Source: Planctomycetota bacterium
Lineage (GTDB): Bacteria; Planctomycetota; Planctomycetia; Pirellulales; Pirellulaceae
Reading direction: 5' to 3'
Assembly (NCBI GenBank): GCA_016872725.1
Contig: VGZC01000004.1
Span: forward strand, 109,203-173,202
Length of the DNA: 64,000 nucleotides
Below are positions 47,912 through 57,290 of the stretch, one piece after another. The first letter of the stretch is position 1. Each line of letters opens with the position of its first letter. Made by a program: the position numbers and the translations under genes. The notes beneath the pieces were generated by a model. The model did not search any database, had not been told where the DNA came from, and saw nothing but the letters and a program-made list of their open reading frames with translations.

Positions 47912-48334
47912 ATGATACGGGCGATGGATATCAGTACGAGTGCGTTGGTCGCGCAGCGCGTGCGGCTTGACGCCGTGTCGAGCAATCTGGCGAACATGTC
48001 GAGCATTCGCGACGAGCAAGGCCGGGCGAAGCCTTATCAGGCGAGGTACGTCGTATTCCAAGCCGACGATTCGGTCGCCACGCCGCACGGAGCGCGGGGA
48101 GTCAAAGTTGCGTCGGTCGAGACGGAGACGGTGGAGCCGAACTACCGGTACCAGCCCGGCCATCCGCTGGCCATCCAAGACGGCCAGTGGAAGGGATACG
48201 TCGCCTATCCGCGCGTGAACATGACGACCGAATTCGTGGACGCGATCGAGGCGACGCGCGCCTACGAGGCGAACGTCGGCGTATTGGAAGTGAGCCGAAA
48301 CATGAGCGCGGCGACATTGAGGATCCTCGGCTGA
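47912..48334 (+). CDS. flgC: Flagellar basal-body rod protein FlgC
   Basis: The 140-residue rod protein starts MIRAMDISTSALVAQRVRLD with the rod N-terminal pattern (AISSSNLANM-type) and ends with the classic AYEANVGVLEVSRNMSAATLRILG. An in-frame ATG four codons later (47924) is an alternative start; 47912 has AGGAG ten bases upstream. It follows flgB after the hexamer repeat. Confidence 0.93.
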   Translation: MIRAMDISTSALVAQRVRLDAVSSNLANMSSIRDEQGRAKPYQARYVVFQADDSVATPHGARGVKVASVETETVEPNYRYQPGHPLAIQDGQWKGYVAYPRVNMTTEFVDAIEATRAYEANVGVLEVSRNMSAATLRILG

Positions 48335-48405
48335 ACGGGCGGCGTGGCTTTCCCGCGCGGACGTCCGCCGGGCCGATCTTAGCGCAACCGAAACGGAACC
48401 ATCCC

Positions 48406-48711
48406 ATGACCCCGATCCTCCCGATCGGAATCGAAGCGCGAACGCCGCTCGCCGGCATCGCGAAACCGGGGGCGCCCGCGGCCGACGCGGCGCGGTCGTT
48501 CCAGAGCTTCCTGCTCGAATCGATCGATCATGTGAACTCGATGCAGGCGGACGCGAACCGGGCCGTCGAACAACTGGCGATCGGCGGCGACACCGACATG
48601 GCCGAAGCGCTGACGTCGATCCAAAAGGCGGACCTCGCGTTCCGCATGATGCTGCAGGTCCGCAACAAGCTCGTGCAGGCCTATCAGGAAATCAACCAAA
48701 TCCGCATCTAG
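48406..48711 (+). CDS. fliE: Flagellar hook-basal body complex protein FliE
   Basis: The 101-residue protein has the FliE core (SFQSFLLESIDHVNSMQADANRAVEQLAIGG and EALTSIQKADLAFRMMLQVRNKLVQAYQEI). FliE connects the MS ring to the rod. The start at 48406 gives a normal length. It lies 71 bases after flgC and 24 before fliF in the same operon. Confidence 0.93.
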   Translation: MTPILPIGIEARTPLAGIAKPGAPAADAARSFQSFLLESIDHVNSMQADANRAVEQLAIGGDTDMAEALTSIQKADLAFRMMLQVRNKLVQAYQEINQIRI

Positions 48712-48735
48712 TGAACGGGGACCGGAGTTCCACGG

Positions 48736-50487
48736 ATGGAATTCGTCGTCAAAGCCTACTCGCAGCTCGCCGACCTCGTGCGGTCGATGACACCCGCGGC
48801 CCGGCTCACGACCATCGCGCTCCTCGCGACGGTCGGAATCAGCGCGGGATTCCTCTTCCGCTACGCGAATCCCATTCCCGACGATTTCCTTTTTGGCGGC
48901 CGCCCGCTCGCCGACCGGGAAATCGCGCGATTGGAAGCGGCCTTCTCCAAAGCCGGACTCAACGAATGGGAGACTTCGGGCAATCGCATCCGCGTTCCGC
49001 GCTCCAAACGATTCAACTACATCGCGGCGGCCGCCGACGAGAACAGCCTTCCCGACGATTTTGATTCGATCCTCGAGAGCACGATCAAGGCGAGCAGCCC
49101 ATTCGAACCGAAGGAACTCCGCGACATGCGGATGCGGTTCGCCCTGCAGATGGAGGTTGCCCAGGTCATCTCGGCCATGAAGGGCATCGACCGCGCGACG
49201 GTGAAGTTCAACGAGGAGCGCGCGGGCGGGTTCCAGCGGGGCACCAAGAAGACGGCGATGGTCGCGGCGTCGGCCGAGGGGAACGACTTGTTGACCCGCG
49301 AACAGGTCGAATCGATCCGGCGCACGGTCGCCATGACGTTCGGCGTTGCCCCGGAGTTCGTCGTCGTCAACGACCTGCACGGCCCGTCGTACCCCGGATC
49401 CGGCCCCAACGGCGCGCCGACCTCGGAGGACAATATCTACGCCGCCAACAAGCGGATGTTCGAGACCTACTACCAGGATAAGATCGCCAATTCGCTCACG
49501 ATGATTCCCGGAGTCGTCGTCGGAGTCAATGTCGAACTCGATACGCGGCTCAACCAGACAACCCAAACGACGACGTTCAACCAGCCGCAAACCGTGCGAT
49601 CCTCCAGCACGAACTCGAAGAACACGTCGCGCGCCGACGATCCGGGCGGACGCGCGGGCGCGGTGCCGAACGGCGGACTCGGGAACCGCGCCGAGGAGGT
49701 GGCGGCCGCGCCCTCCGCCTCGGGGTCGGAATCGACGTCGAGCGAAACGAGCGAGGACAGCGAATCGGTCGTGGGACGCGAGGTCACCGACATCGTTCAG
49801 GCGGGACTCACTCCCACAAATGTCACGGCGACGATTCAGGTTCCGCGCAGCTACTATCTGACGATCTGGCGGGAGCGCAATCCACCCAAGGACGGGCAAC
49901 CGGTCGCGGAACCGGACACGGCCGAATTGGCCAGGCTCGAAACCGAGGAGTCGGAGCGGATCAAGGAAAGCGTGCAGAACCTGATCCCGCGGCTTGCGAT
50001 GGGCAAGGACCCGTACCCCCGTGTCTACGTCGGCACATTCGTGGACACGAAGCTGCCCGACCCCGCGCCGCCGAGTCTCGCCGCACGGGCCGTGGGCTGG
50101 ATGACCGAGAATTGGCGCACGCTCGCCCTGTTCGCGATGGCCGCGTTCGGAGTGGTCATGCTCCGGTCCTTTGTTCGGACGGCGCCGGCCGCTTCCGAAC
50201 GCGTCCCGGACGCGTTGGCCGCCGCGCTCGACCGACCCGATGAAGGAAACGCCTCGCACCGCGCTTCGGGGCCGACGGACGGTTCGAACGCGGCCGCCGA
50301 ACCCGGCCGCGCGCGGACATCGGGCGAGCCCCAGCCCGCCCCCGCGGGTTTGCAGGCGTCGAGCCTGCTCAAACGCAAATCCTCGCGATCCGGTCCGTCG
50401 CTCCGCGACGAACTGGCCGAGCTTGTCCGCGAGGACCCCGAGGCGGCGGCGACCATCTTGAGCAATTGGATCGGCGACGCCATGTGA
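48736..50487 (+). CDS. fliF: Flagellar MS-ring protein FliF
   Basis: The 583-residue protein has an N-terminal membrane helix (about 25-41), the ring-building motifs with LADREIARLEAAFSKAGLNEWE, the YQDKIANSLTMIPGVVVGVNVELD segment, a Ser/Asn/Gly-rich stretch (about 285-345), a second membrane helix (about 459-479) and a C-terminal cytoplasmic tail with the FliG-binding end (LAELVREDPEAAATILSNWIG). It forms the base of the flagellum in the inner membrane. Confidence 0.93.
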   Translation: MEFVVKAYSQLADLVRSMTPAARLTTIALLATVGISAGFLFRYANPIPDDFLFGGRPLADREIARLEAAFSKAGLNEWETSGNRIRVPRSKRFNYIAAAADENSLPDDFDSILESTIKASSPFEPKELRDMRMRFALQMEVAQVISAMKGIDRATVKFNEERAGGFQRGTKKTAMVAASAEGNDLLTREQVESIRRTVAMTFGVAPEFVVVNDLHGPSYPGSGPNGAPTSEDNIYAANKRMFETYYQDKIANSLTMIPGVVVGVNVELDTRLNQTTQTTTFNQPQTVRSSSTNSKNTSRADDPGGRAGAVPNGGLGNRAEEVAAAPSASGSESTSSETSEDSESVVGREVTDIVQAGLTPTNVTATIQVPRSYYLTIWRERNPPKDGQPVAEPDTAELARLETEESERIKESVQNLIPRLAMGKDPYPRVYVGTFVDTKLPDPAPPSLAARAVGWMTENWRTLALFAMAAFGVVMLRSFVRTAPAASERVPDALAAALDRPDEGNASHRASGPTDGSNAAAEPGRARTSGEPQPAPAGLQASSLLKRKSSRSGPSLRDELAELVREDPEAAATILSNWIGDAM

Positions 50488-50547
50488 CGGTGAGGATCAT
50501 CACGCGGTCCGCGAGCCAACCGCGGCGCCGCCAAGGACACGTTTTCC

Positions 50548-51738
50548 ATGCCGATGCCTTCCGACAATCTCCGCAAAGCGGCCGTCTTGATCTCGACGCT
50601 CGACGCGTCGTGCGCCGACGCGATCCTCGATCAGATCCCGGACGAGCAGGCGGCGCGCATCCGAAACGCGCTGATGAGCCTCGATGCCGTCGACCCGGCG
50701 GAACAGGAAAGCGTTGTTGTCGAGTTCCTCGGCAAGCGACCGGCACGTTCCCTGCCGCTCGACGGCGGTGTCGAACTCGATCAAGGCCTGCTGTCGCGCG
50801 TGACTTCCAATCCGCTCCGGGACACCGGACGCCGATCGCCGGATCCGGTCCCCTTCCAGTTCCTTCACGAAGCCGAGGCGGACGACTTGGGTGGGGTGCT
50901 GAGCCGGGAACATCCCCGGATCGCAGCCGTCGTCATGTCCCACCTTCCGCCCCAAAAAGCGGCCGACATCCTCACAACCCTGCCGGCCCAAATGCGGACG
51001 GCCGTGCTCCGTCGCATCGCCGACCTCGAAGCGGCCGACCCGGACGTGATCCGCGATCTCGAATTGGAACTGCAGGTCCGACTCGCCGGGCGGCTCGGCG
51101 CTGTCCGATCGTCGGGCGTGCGGGCCGTATGGGAGATTCTCCAAGCCGCCGACAGCGGCGATCGCCGCGATTTACTGCGAAACCTCGATGCGGACGACCG
51201 CGAATTGGCGTCGCGCATCGCGAGGCGATCGACGGAAACGGAAGACGCGAACGCCGCCGCGCGCAGGGTCGATGAACCGTTGGTCGAGACGACATCGGCG
51301 GCCTCGCCCGCCGCGGATCCTTCGAGCGATCCGGTCGGCGACCGGCCGATCGATACCATGCCCAACCCGTTTCCGGACTCCGTCGGCCAAATCGGCTCGC
51401 ATGCGACGGACCGAGCAATCGAGCCGACCTGTTCGCTTGAATTCGACGGATTGGCCCGACTCGGCGACAGGGACCTGGTTGTCGTCCTCCGCGAATCGGA
51501 TCCGCGATGCGTGACACTGGCGTTGGCGGGCGCGGAACCCGCGTTCGCCGGTCGGGCGCTGGCGTTGCTGCCCGCTCGCGAGGCGCGCGGCATCCGCCGC
51601 AAGATGCTCGGCCTGCGACCGTTGTTGCTGAGCGACGTGGACGCGGCGCAGCGCCGGATGGCCGAGGTGGCCGCGCGGCTTGTCGAGCAGGGGACGATCG
51701 GCGCGCCGACCATTCGACGATTCGCGGCGGCCGCGTGA
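50548..51738 (+). CDS. fliG: Flagellar motor switch protein FliG
   Basis: The 396-residue switch protein has the N-domain (NLRKAAVLISTLDASCADAILDQIP), the middle domain starting EHPRIAAVVMSHLPPQKAADILTTLP, and the C-domain with LGDRDLVVVLRESDPR that aligns with the charged torque helix, then MLGLRPLLLSDVDAAQRRMAEVAARLVEQG. A low-complexity segment (about 235-285) separates middle and C-domains and is longer than in enteric FliG. It binds FliF above and the FliN ring below and touches the stator. Confidence 0.9.
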   Translation: MPMPSDNLRKAAVLISTLDASCADAILDQIPDEQAARIRNALMSLDAVDPAEQESVVVEFLGKRPARSLPLDGGVELDQGLLSRVTSNPLRDTGRRSPDPVPFQFLHEAEADDLGGVLSREHPRIAAVVMSHLPPQKAADILTTLPAQMRTAVLRRIADLEAADPDVIRDLELELQVRLAGRLGAVRSSGVRAVWEILQAADSGDRRDLLRNLDADDRELASRIARRSTETEDANAAARRVDEPLVETTSAASPAADPSSDPVGDRPIDTMPNPFPDSVGQIGSHATDRAIEPTCSLEFDGLARLGDRDLVVVLRESDPRCVTLALAGAEPAFAGRALALLPAREARGIRRKMLGLRPLLLSDVDAAQRRMAEVAARLVEQGTIGAPTIRRFAAAA

Positions 51739-51809
51739 CACGCAGTCGGGGAGCCGACTCGAAACGACCGAACGTACTGGAAGGAAAGTACCGGAAAGAA
51801 ATCACGACG

Positions 51810-52475
51810 ATGGCAGGCATCATCAAGGCGGGATCTCCTCCCACGCTCTCGGCGAGCGCCGCGGCGACTCCGTTTGAGTTCATCGACGTGCGCGACTTCG
51901 CGGGCGCGCAGATCGCGGAGGCGCGGGCGCGCGCGTCCGAAATCGTCGCGGCGGCGAAGCGGGAGGCGGACGCGATCCGATCGAAAGCCGAGCAACAGGG
52001 TATCCAGGACGCGACGGCGAAGGCCGAGCAAAAGAAGAAGCAGGAATTCGCGGTCCAGTGGGCCGCATTGAAGCCCGCCCTCGAACAGGCCGCCGCGGCC
52101 CTCGAAGCGTCGCGCCGGACGTGGGTCCGCGATTGGGAATCCCGTGTCGTGCGGCTCGCCTGCCGCATCGCGTCGAAGGTCATTCGACGCGAGGCGGAAA
52201 GCGATCCGCGCGTCCCCCTCGAACTCATCCGCGAAACGCTCGAACTCGCGTCCGGACAGAGTCGGCTCCAAGTCGAGCTCCACCCCGATGACCTCAAGTC
52301 GCTCGGCGACCAAGCCGCCGAACTCGCGCGGACCTGGGGCCGTTCGGTCCAAGTGACGTTCGTCGCCGGTTCCGATGTGCCGCGCGGGAGTTGCCGAGCG
52401 CGAAGCGAACACGGCGAAATCGATCAACGGTTTGAACAGCAATTGCAACGCGTCGAACGGGAATTGAATGGCTGA
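51810..52475 (+). CDS. fliH: Flagellar export apparatus regulator FliH
   Basis: The 221-residue protein begins MAGIIKAGSPPTLSA, has a central coiled coil (about residues 35-100, Ala/Glu/Lys/Arg-rich) and a C-terminal FliH/YscL domain with VRLACRIASKVIRREAESDP and LQVELHPDD. It holds the ATPase FliI in check and at the export gate. The 3' end overlaps fliI by 8 bases. Identification rests on architecture and position. Confidence 0.82.
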   Translation: MAGIIKAGSPPTLSASAAATPFEFIDVRDFAGAQIAEARARASEIVAAAKREADAIRSKAEQQGIQDATAKAEQKKKQEFAVQWAALKPALEQAAAALEASRRTWVRDWESRVVRLACRIASKVIRREAESDPRVPLELIRETLELASGQSRLQVELHPDDLKSLGDQAAELARTWGRSVQVTFVAGSDVPRGSCRARSEHGEIDQRFEQQLQRVERELNG

Positions 52476-53826
52476 CCTCCCCGATTTCGGACAACTCGAC
52501 GGAATCATGTCCACCGCGCTCACCGGTTCGGTCGTGCGTACCGACGGCATGGCCGTCTCGGTCGCGGGCTTCCCCGCGCCGGTCGGCTCGGTCGTCGAGA
52601 TCGAACGGCAGGCGGGACCCCCGGTCGAGGCCGAGGTGATCGGCTTTCGGGACGAGAACACGATTGCCTATCCGCTCGGAGACCTCGCCGGTGTCCGATT
52701 CGGAAATCGCGCGCGGCTTGTGCGCACGTCGCGGTCGGTCCGCGTCGGCGAGGCCTTGCTGGGACGCGTCGTCAACGCGCGAGGCGAGCCGATCGACGGG
52801 GGCCCGCGTCCCGACGCGTGGACTCCCGTGCCGCTCTTCCGCGCCCCGCCGCCCGCGATCAGTCGACCCCGCATCACCGATCCGCTGCCCACGGGCGTGC
52901 GCGCGATCGACGGACTGCTGACGTGCGGTCGAGGGCAACGGATCGGCGTCTTCTCGGGGGCCGGAGTCGGCAAGAGCGTGATGCTGGGGATGATGGCCCG
53001 CTACACGGCCGCCGACGTGACCGTCATCGCGCTCGTCGGGGAACGCGGCCGCGAGGTGAACGAATTCCTCGAACGGGATCTCGGCCCGGCCGGTCTTCGG
53101 CGGAGCGTGGTGGTCGTCGCGACGAGCGACGAACGGGCGCTCGTTCGCGTGCAAGCGGCATTCGCGGCGACCGCGGTCGCCGAGTATTTCCGGGACCAGG
53201 GGCGCGACGTCCTGCTGATCATGGATTCACTCACCCGATTCGCCCTCGCGCAGCGCGAAATCGGGCTCGCCGCCGGGGAACCACCCGCGACGCGCGGGTA
53301 TCCGCCGAGCGTATTCGGGTTGTTGCCCCGACTCGTCGAACGGGCGGGACGCAGTGAACGCGGGAGCATCACGGCGTTCTACTCGGTTCTGGTCGAAGGC
53401 GACGACACGAATGAGCCGGTGAGCGACGCCGTTCGCGGACTGCTCGACGGTCATACGATTCTGTCGCGCAAGATTGCGGCCCGAGCGCACTATCCGGCGA
53501 TCGACGTGCTCGAGAGCATCAGCCGACTCATGACCGAGGTATGTGGCGAGGCGCACCTTCAGGCGGCACAGGCGGTGCGGGAAGTCCTTTCCGCGTACCG
53601 CGACCACGAGGATCTGATTTCGATCGGAGCATACCGGTCGGGCAGCAATCCGGCGGTCGATGCCGCGCTCCGCATGAAGGACGCGATCGACGCGTTCCTC
53701 CGTCAACCGATGAACAAGGAAGCGCCGTTCACCGAGACGCTCCGCGATTTGACGCAACTCGGACAACAAGTCCGTTCGGCCCGCGCGCCGCGCCCCGCGC
53801 CGCCCGCGCCGCCCGCGCGAAACTGA
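52468..53826 (+). CDS. fliI: Flagellum-specific ATPase FliI
   Basis: The 452-residue hexameric ATPase energises export. Its Walker A is SGAGVGKSV, Walker B lies in DVLLIMDSLTRFALAQREIGLAAGEPP, and the family segment GYPPSVFGLLPRLVERAGR follows. The C-terminal tail is rich in Pro, Arg and Ala. It starts inside fliH and ends 91 bases before fliJ. Confidence 0.95.
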   Translation: MADLPDFGQLDGIMSTALTGSVVRTDGMAVSVAGFPAPVGSVVEIERQAGPPVEAEVIGFRDENTIAYPLGDLAGVRFGNRARLVRTSRSVRVGEALLGRVVNARGEPIDGGPRPDAWTPVPLFRAPPPAISRPRITDPLPTGVRAIDGLLTCGRGQRIGVFSGAGVGKSVMLGMMARYTAADVTVIALVGERGREVNEFLERDLGPAGLRRSVVVVATSDERALVRVQAAFAATAVAEYFRDQGRDVLLIMDSLTRFALAQREIGLAAGEPPATRGYPPSVFGLLPRLVERAGRSERGSITAFYSVLVEGDDTNEPVSDAVRGLLDGHTILSRKIAARAHYPAIDVLESISRLMTEVCGEAHLQAAQAVREVLSAYRDHEDLISIGAYRSGSNPAVDAALRMKDAIDAFLRQPMNKEAPFTETLRDLTQLGQQVRSARAPRPAPPAPPARN

Positions 53827-53916
53827 CGTCCCAACGACCACCAACCCGGAAATACCATGGCTTCCATTTCGACGCGACACGCCGATGCGGCGCGAAGGAC
53901 ACGGTAGGGCCCTGCG

Positions 53917-54372
53917 ATGATCCCATTTCGGTTCCGACTCGAGAGCCTGCTTCGGATCCGCCGCGATGAGCGGGACGCGGCACGTCGAGCGCACGCGCAG
54001 GCGGTCGACGCGCGGCGGATCGTCGAGGACCGGATCGGATCGGCGGAGGAGGAACTGGCGGAGACCCGGAACCGGGCGGCCGCATCCGCGGCGCCGGGCG
54101 CGGTCGACGTCGACCGGCTCATGCACACGCATCGCTACGCGCTCCTGTTGGGTTCGCGCGTCGGCCACCTGCGCGGACAGGCGGCGAAGATCGACGAGGA
54201 GATCGCGAGGCGGATGGAACAACTGGCCAAGGCCGATCGCGAAGTCCGACTGCTCGAGAAACTCCGGGAACGGAAGCTCGAAACGCATCGCGAGGACGCG
54301 TTCCGTCGCGAGCAGCGGGCGATCGACGAAATGGCCCAACAGGTCTCGCTCCGACGAGGTGACTCGCCATGA
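53917..54372 (+). CDS. fliJ: Flagellar export stalk protein FliJ
   Basis: The 151-residue protein is a two-helix coiled coil beginning FRFRLESLLRIRRDERDAARRAHAQ, the typical FliJ opening. It sits between fliI and the MotE-like gene and overlaps the latter (ATGA). Its role is to rotate within or feed the FliI ring. Sequence similarity is limited as usual in this family. Confidence 0.8.
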   Translation: MIPFRFRLESLLRIRRDERDAARRAHAQAVDARRIVEDRIGSAEEELAETRNRAAASAAPGAVDVDRLMHTHRYALLLGSRVGHLRGQAAKIDEEIARRMEQLAKADREVRLLEKLRERKLETHREDAFRREQRAIDEMAQQVSLRRGDSP

Positions 54373-55043
54373 AACGCATCCTCGGCATGATGCAGGCCAC
54401 GCTCGTCTATTTCCTCGCCGCGACCGCCGCGGCGCTCATCGGGTTGATCGGAGTCCTCTGGCTCAAGGGCCATCTGAACCGGGATAAGGCCCTTGATGTG
54501 CTCGCCGCCGCGTACGGCGTCGAGCCGCCCGCGCCTCCCGCCACGGGCGATGGGAAGGACGCCCGCGTCTCCTATGAGGATGTCCTCGAGAAACGCGCGA
54601 TTCAAGGAATGGACCTCGATCTCCGCGAGCACGCGCTCGACAAGGCGATGACCGATCTGGTCAACCAACAAACACGGCTCGACGACGACCGAACCAAATA
54701 CAACCAACTGCTGGAGCAGTTCGAGGCGCGTCTTGCCGAACTGCAGGCGGGCGCGGCCGACCGGGCCATGCAGGACGTTTTGCAGACCCTTGTGTCGATG
54801 CGAGCCGAACAAGCCAAGGAGCAACTGCTCAAACTGATCGAAACGGGCGGCCATGATCGCGTCGTTACGCTCTTCAAGATGATGCCCGCCGAGATACGAA
54901 AGAAGATTCTGGGTGAGTTCACGACGACCGAACGCGACACGCTTCACGAGATCATTCAAAAAATCCTCGCGGGGAGCGGGGAAGGCGACTTGATCAACGC
55001 GGTGAGCGGACAGGTCGGCCAGTTCAAGAACGCCCAACCCTGA
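54369..55043 (+). CDS. MotE-like chaperone with MgtE-N/FliG-like C-terminus
   Basis: The 224-residue protein has one N-terminal membrane helix (about 10-32), a periplasmic coiled coil (about 75-125) and a C-terminal helical domain (about 140-215) with VVTLFKMMPAEIRKKILGEFTTTERD that resembles the MgtE-N/FliG middle superhelix. This layout is that of MotE, a chaperone-like protein next to motor genes. It overlaps fliJ (ATGA). Whether it substitutes for functions of the shortened MotB is an open question. Confidence 0.65.
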   Translation: MKRILGMMQATLVYFLAATAAALIGLIGVLWLKGHLNRDKALDVLAAAYGVEPPAPPATGDGKDARVSYEDVLEKRAIQGMDLDLREHALDKAMTDLVNQQTRLDDDRTKYNQLLEQFEARLAELQAGAADRAMQDVLQTLVSMRAEQAKEQLLKLIETGGHDRVVTLFKMMPAEIRKKILGEFTTTERDTLHEIIQKILAGSGEGDLINAVSGQVGQFKNAQP

Positions 55044-55045
55044 CC

Positions 55046-56791
55046 ATGACGCAAGGAAGACGGCCGATGACGGAATTGCCCTCCACCGCGAACGTCGGCT
55101 CGGACGCGATCGGGCCGCGGAGTCCGTTCGGCGCATCGGGCATCCGCGCCCCGTCAAGCGATTCCGCGTTTCCCCCATTTGCGAACTACTTCGCGCCAAA
55201 CGCCCCCGCGCCCGTCCGGGCCCGGCCTCCGTCCGAGAAACGGAGCACGGCCGACGATCGCGACCCGCGCGTGAGGGACGACGCGTCACGCCACGCGGAC
55301 GAATCGGCTTCGATCGCGGATTCGGAAGCCGCTCCGCGGCATACGGAGGGCGAAATGGAACCTGTCGCCGGCGCGCCGACCGAGGGCGACTCGGCCGAGC
55401 GAAACGGCGAGTACTCCGAGGACTCGGCGGACACCGCCGCGGGCGCGGTGTCCGCATCGGACGAGTCGGCGACGCACGACGAGGAAGAGGCCGTATCGGA
55501 CACGATCGCGCCGACCGCGAGCGGCGAAGGAGGACCGCGACAACCGGCCGTTCCGCAACCCGCCGATGCCCTCGAGGACGCATCGACGGAAGCGCGGGGC
55601 GGTCCGACACCCGTCGATCCGACCGTGCATTCCGCCGATGCGCGCGTGTCGACGCCGCCGGGCGGATCGGGTCCGGCGAAACAACTCGGCGACGCGCGAG
55701 CCGCGCTCCGTTCGACACGCGATGCGGTTGCCTCGAATACCCATTCACGGGACACCGGCCCGCGCGTCGATACGGAGACGCCCCTTGAAGCGATGGATGG
55801 CGCGGTGGAACCGACGATCGAAGGGCGGAAGGTGGACGGCGCCGCGGATGTCCCGGCGCCGAAGACGGCGCCGCGACGCACCGCGCCGGTGGGCTCGGCG
55901 TCGGCGGAGGAACGGTCGGCGCCGCGATCGCGAGGACGGGACATTCCGGCCGAGCCGGCCTCGGCACCGCTTCCCAAGGTCGACGGCGGCGCGTCGTCCC
56001 GATTCGCCCCACAGGCCGATAGCCCGCAACCAACGACGCGGGAAACCAATCGCCGAGGCAAGGCGAAGGCCGACGCCGTCGGACCGAACCGGGAATCGTC
56101 CGAACGGGGCGTCGCTTCAGCCGCGCCGTCCAAGACGCCGGATATTGGCGTCCCTGTCAGCGACGCTCCCCCGCCAGGTACGCTCGACCGCGCGGGCGGT
56201 GTGGAGCGCGCGGCGGCGCAATCCGGAGGGACGGCGTCCGCCGCGGTCGACGGCGCCCCGCGCCCGGCGCCCCGGTTCCGCGAGACGGCCTGGATCCATT
56301 CGGGTGGCCGGGAATCGGGACAGGGTCCGAGTCTTACCCCCGCCGAACATCAGCGATTCGAACAGCGAGTCAGCCGCGCGCTCGAAATGGCCCGGCATCG
56401 CGAGGGCGCGATTCGCCTGCGGCTGAGTCCTCCGGAGCTCGGTTCCCTGCGGCTTGAACTGCGCGTCGAACAGGGCGTCGTGCATGCGCGGCTCGAAGCG
56501 GAAACCCGCGCGGCCCGCCAACTGCTCGCCGAACATCTGCCCGCGCTGCGCGACCGGCTCGAGGAACAAGGGATGCGGGTCGCCGAGTTCGATATCGGGA
56601 CCATGGACCACCATGACCCGTCCGCGCGGCACGGCGGCGGCGAACGGACGCTCGAAGAGGAACTTCCGGGCCGTCCCCCGCCACGACCGCGCGGCGCGGA
56701 TACGACCGGAAACGGCGGAGAATCCGAGGTCGAACCGAGGATCGCTCGACCCGCATCGATCGACGGCCGCGGGCTCAACATCATCGTGTGA
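55046..56791 (+). CDS. fliK: Flagellar hook-length control protein FliK
   Basis: The 581-residue protein is low-complexity and disordered over its first 430 residues (Ala, Pro, Ser, Asp, Glu, Arg) and ends with the FliK C-terminal hook domain (about 442-520), with IRLRLSPPELGSLRLELRVEQGVVHARLEAETRAAR. The long N-terminal half serves as a molecular ruler; the C-domain switches export specificity. It starts three bases after the MotE-like stop. Confidence 0.87.
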   Translation: MTQGRRPMTELPSTANVGSDAIGPRSPFGASGIRAPSSDSAFPPFANYFAPNAPAPVRARPPSEKRSTADDRDPRVRDDASRHADESASIADSEAAPRHTEGEMEPVAGAPTEGDSAERNGEYSEDSADTAAGAVSASDESATHDEEEAVSDTIAPTASGEGGPRQPAVPQPADALEDASTEARGGPTPVDPTVHSADARVSTPPGGSGPAKQLGDARAALRSTRDAVASNTHSRDTGPRVDTETPLEAMDGAVEPTIEGRKVDGAADVPAPKTAPRRTAPVGSASAEERSAPRSRGRDIPAEPASAPLPKVDGGASSRFAPQADSPQPTTRETNRRGKAKADAVGPNRESSERGVASAAPSKTPDIGVPVSDAPPPGTLDRAGGVERAAAQSGGTASAAVDGAPRPAPRFRETAWIHSGGRESGQGPSLTPAEHQRFEQRVSRALEMARHREGAIRLRLSPPELGSLRLELRVEQGVVHARLEAETRAARQLLAEHLPALRDRLEEQGMRVAEFDIGTMDHHDPSARHGGGERTLEEELPGRPPPRPRGADTTGNGGESEVEPRIARPASIDGRGLNIIV

Positions 56792-56797
56792 AGACGA

Positions 56798-56814
56798 GCC
56801 CGCGATCCGCGGGC
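56798..56814 (+). promoter_or_regulatory. Intercistronic hairpin between fliK and flgD
   Basis: A perfect 7-bp stem GCCCGCG/CGCGGGC with a three-base loop lies directly before the AAAAGGAG Shine-Dalgarno sequence of flgD. It may adjust mRNA stability or partly mask the flgD ribosome-binding site. Confidence 0.4.
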
Positions 56815-56829
56815 GAAAAGGAGAAAGGC

Positions 56830-57267
56830 ATGTCCCGCATTCCGAGCCTCGGCACGAGCTCCGACGCGTCCAATACCGCCGGTTCCAAGTCGTCGCGTGA
56901 TCTGCGCGACGTCGACATCGACCAGTTCCTCGGACTGTTGATCGCCGAACTGCAGAACCAGGACCCGCTCAATCCGATGGACAACGCCCAGCTCTTGCAG
57001 CAGATTTCGCAGATCCGCGAAATCAGCGCGACCAATCAGCTCAGCGACACGCTCACCGCCGTCCACAACGGCCAGTCGCTCGCCACCGCCAGCGCGCTGA
57101 TCGGCAAGGAGATCCGCGCGCTTTCGGACGATAACAAGGAAGTCCAAGGCGTCGTCGATCGCGTCACGTTGTCGGTCGACGCGAAAGACTCGAAGAAACA
57201 GGAAGTCAAACTGCGCGTGGGCACCGCGAGCATCACGCCGCGCAATATCCGGGAGATCCTCGATTAG
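56830..57267 (+). CDS. flgD: Flagellar hook-assembly scaffold FlgD (short form)
   Basis: The 145-residue protein has the conserved FlgD N-terminal part: DQFLGLLIAELQNQDPLNPMDNAQLLQQISQIREI. It stops well before the C-terminal Tudor/FnIII domains of the 230-residue enteric FlgD, as in several other bacteria where only the N-domain is needed. It caps the growing hook. It lies 23 bases before flgE. Confidence 0.9.
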   Translation: MSRIPSLGTSSDASNTAGSKSSRDLRDVDIDQFLGLLIAELQNQDPLNPMDNAQLLQQISQIREISATNQLSDTLTAVHNGQSLATASALIGKEIRALSDDNKEVQGVVDRVTLSVDAKDSKKQEVKLRVGTASITPRNIREILD

Positions 57268-57290
57268 TCGGGGACTAGAAAGGAAGATCC

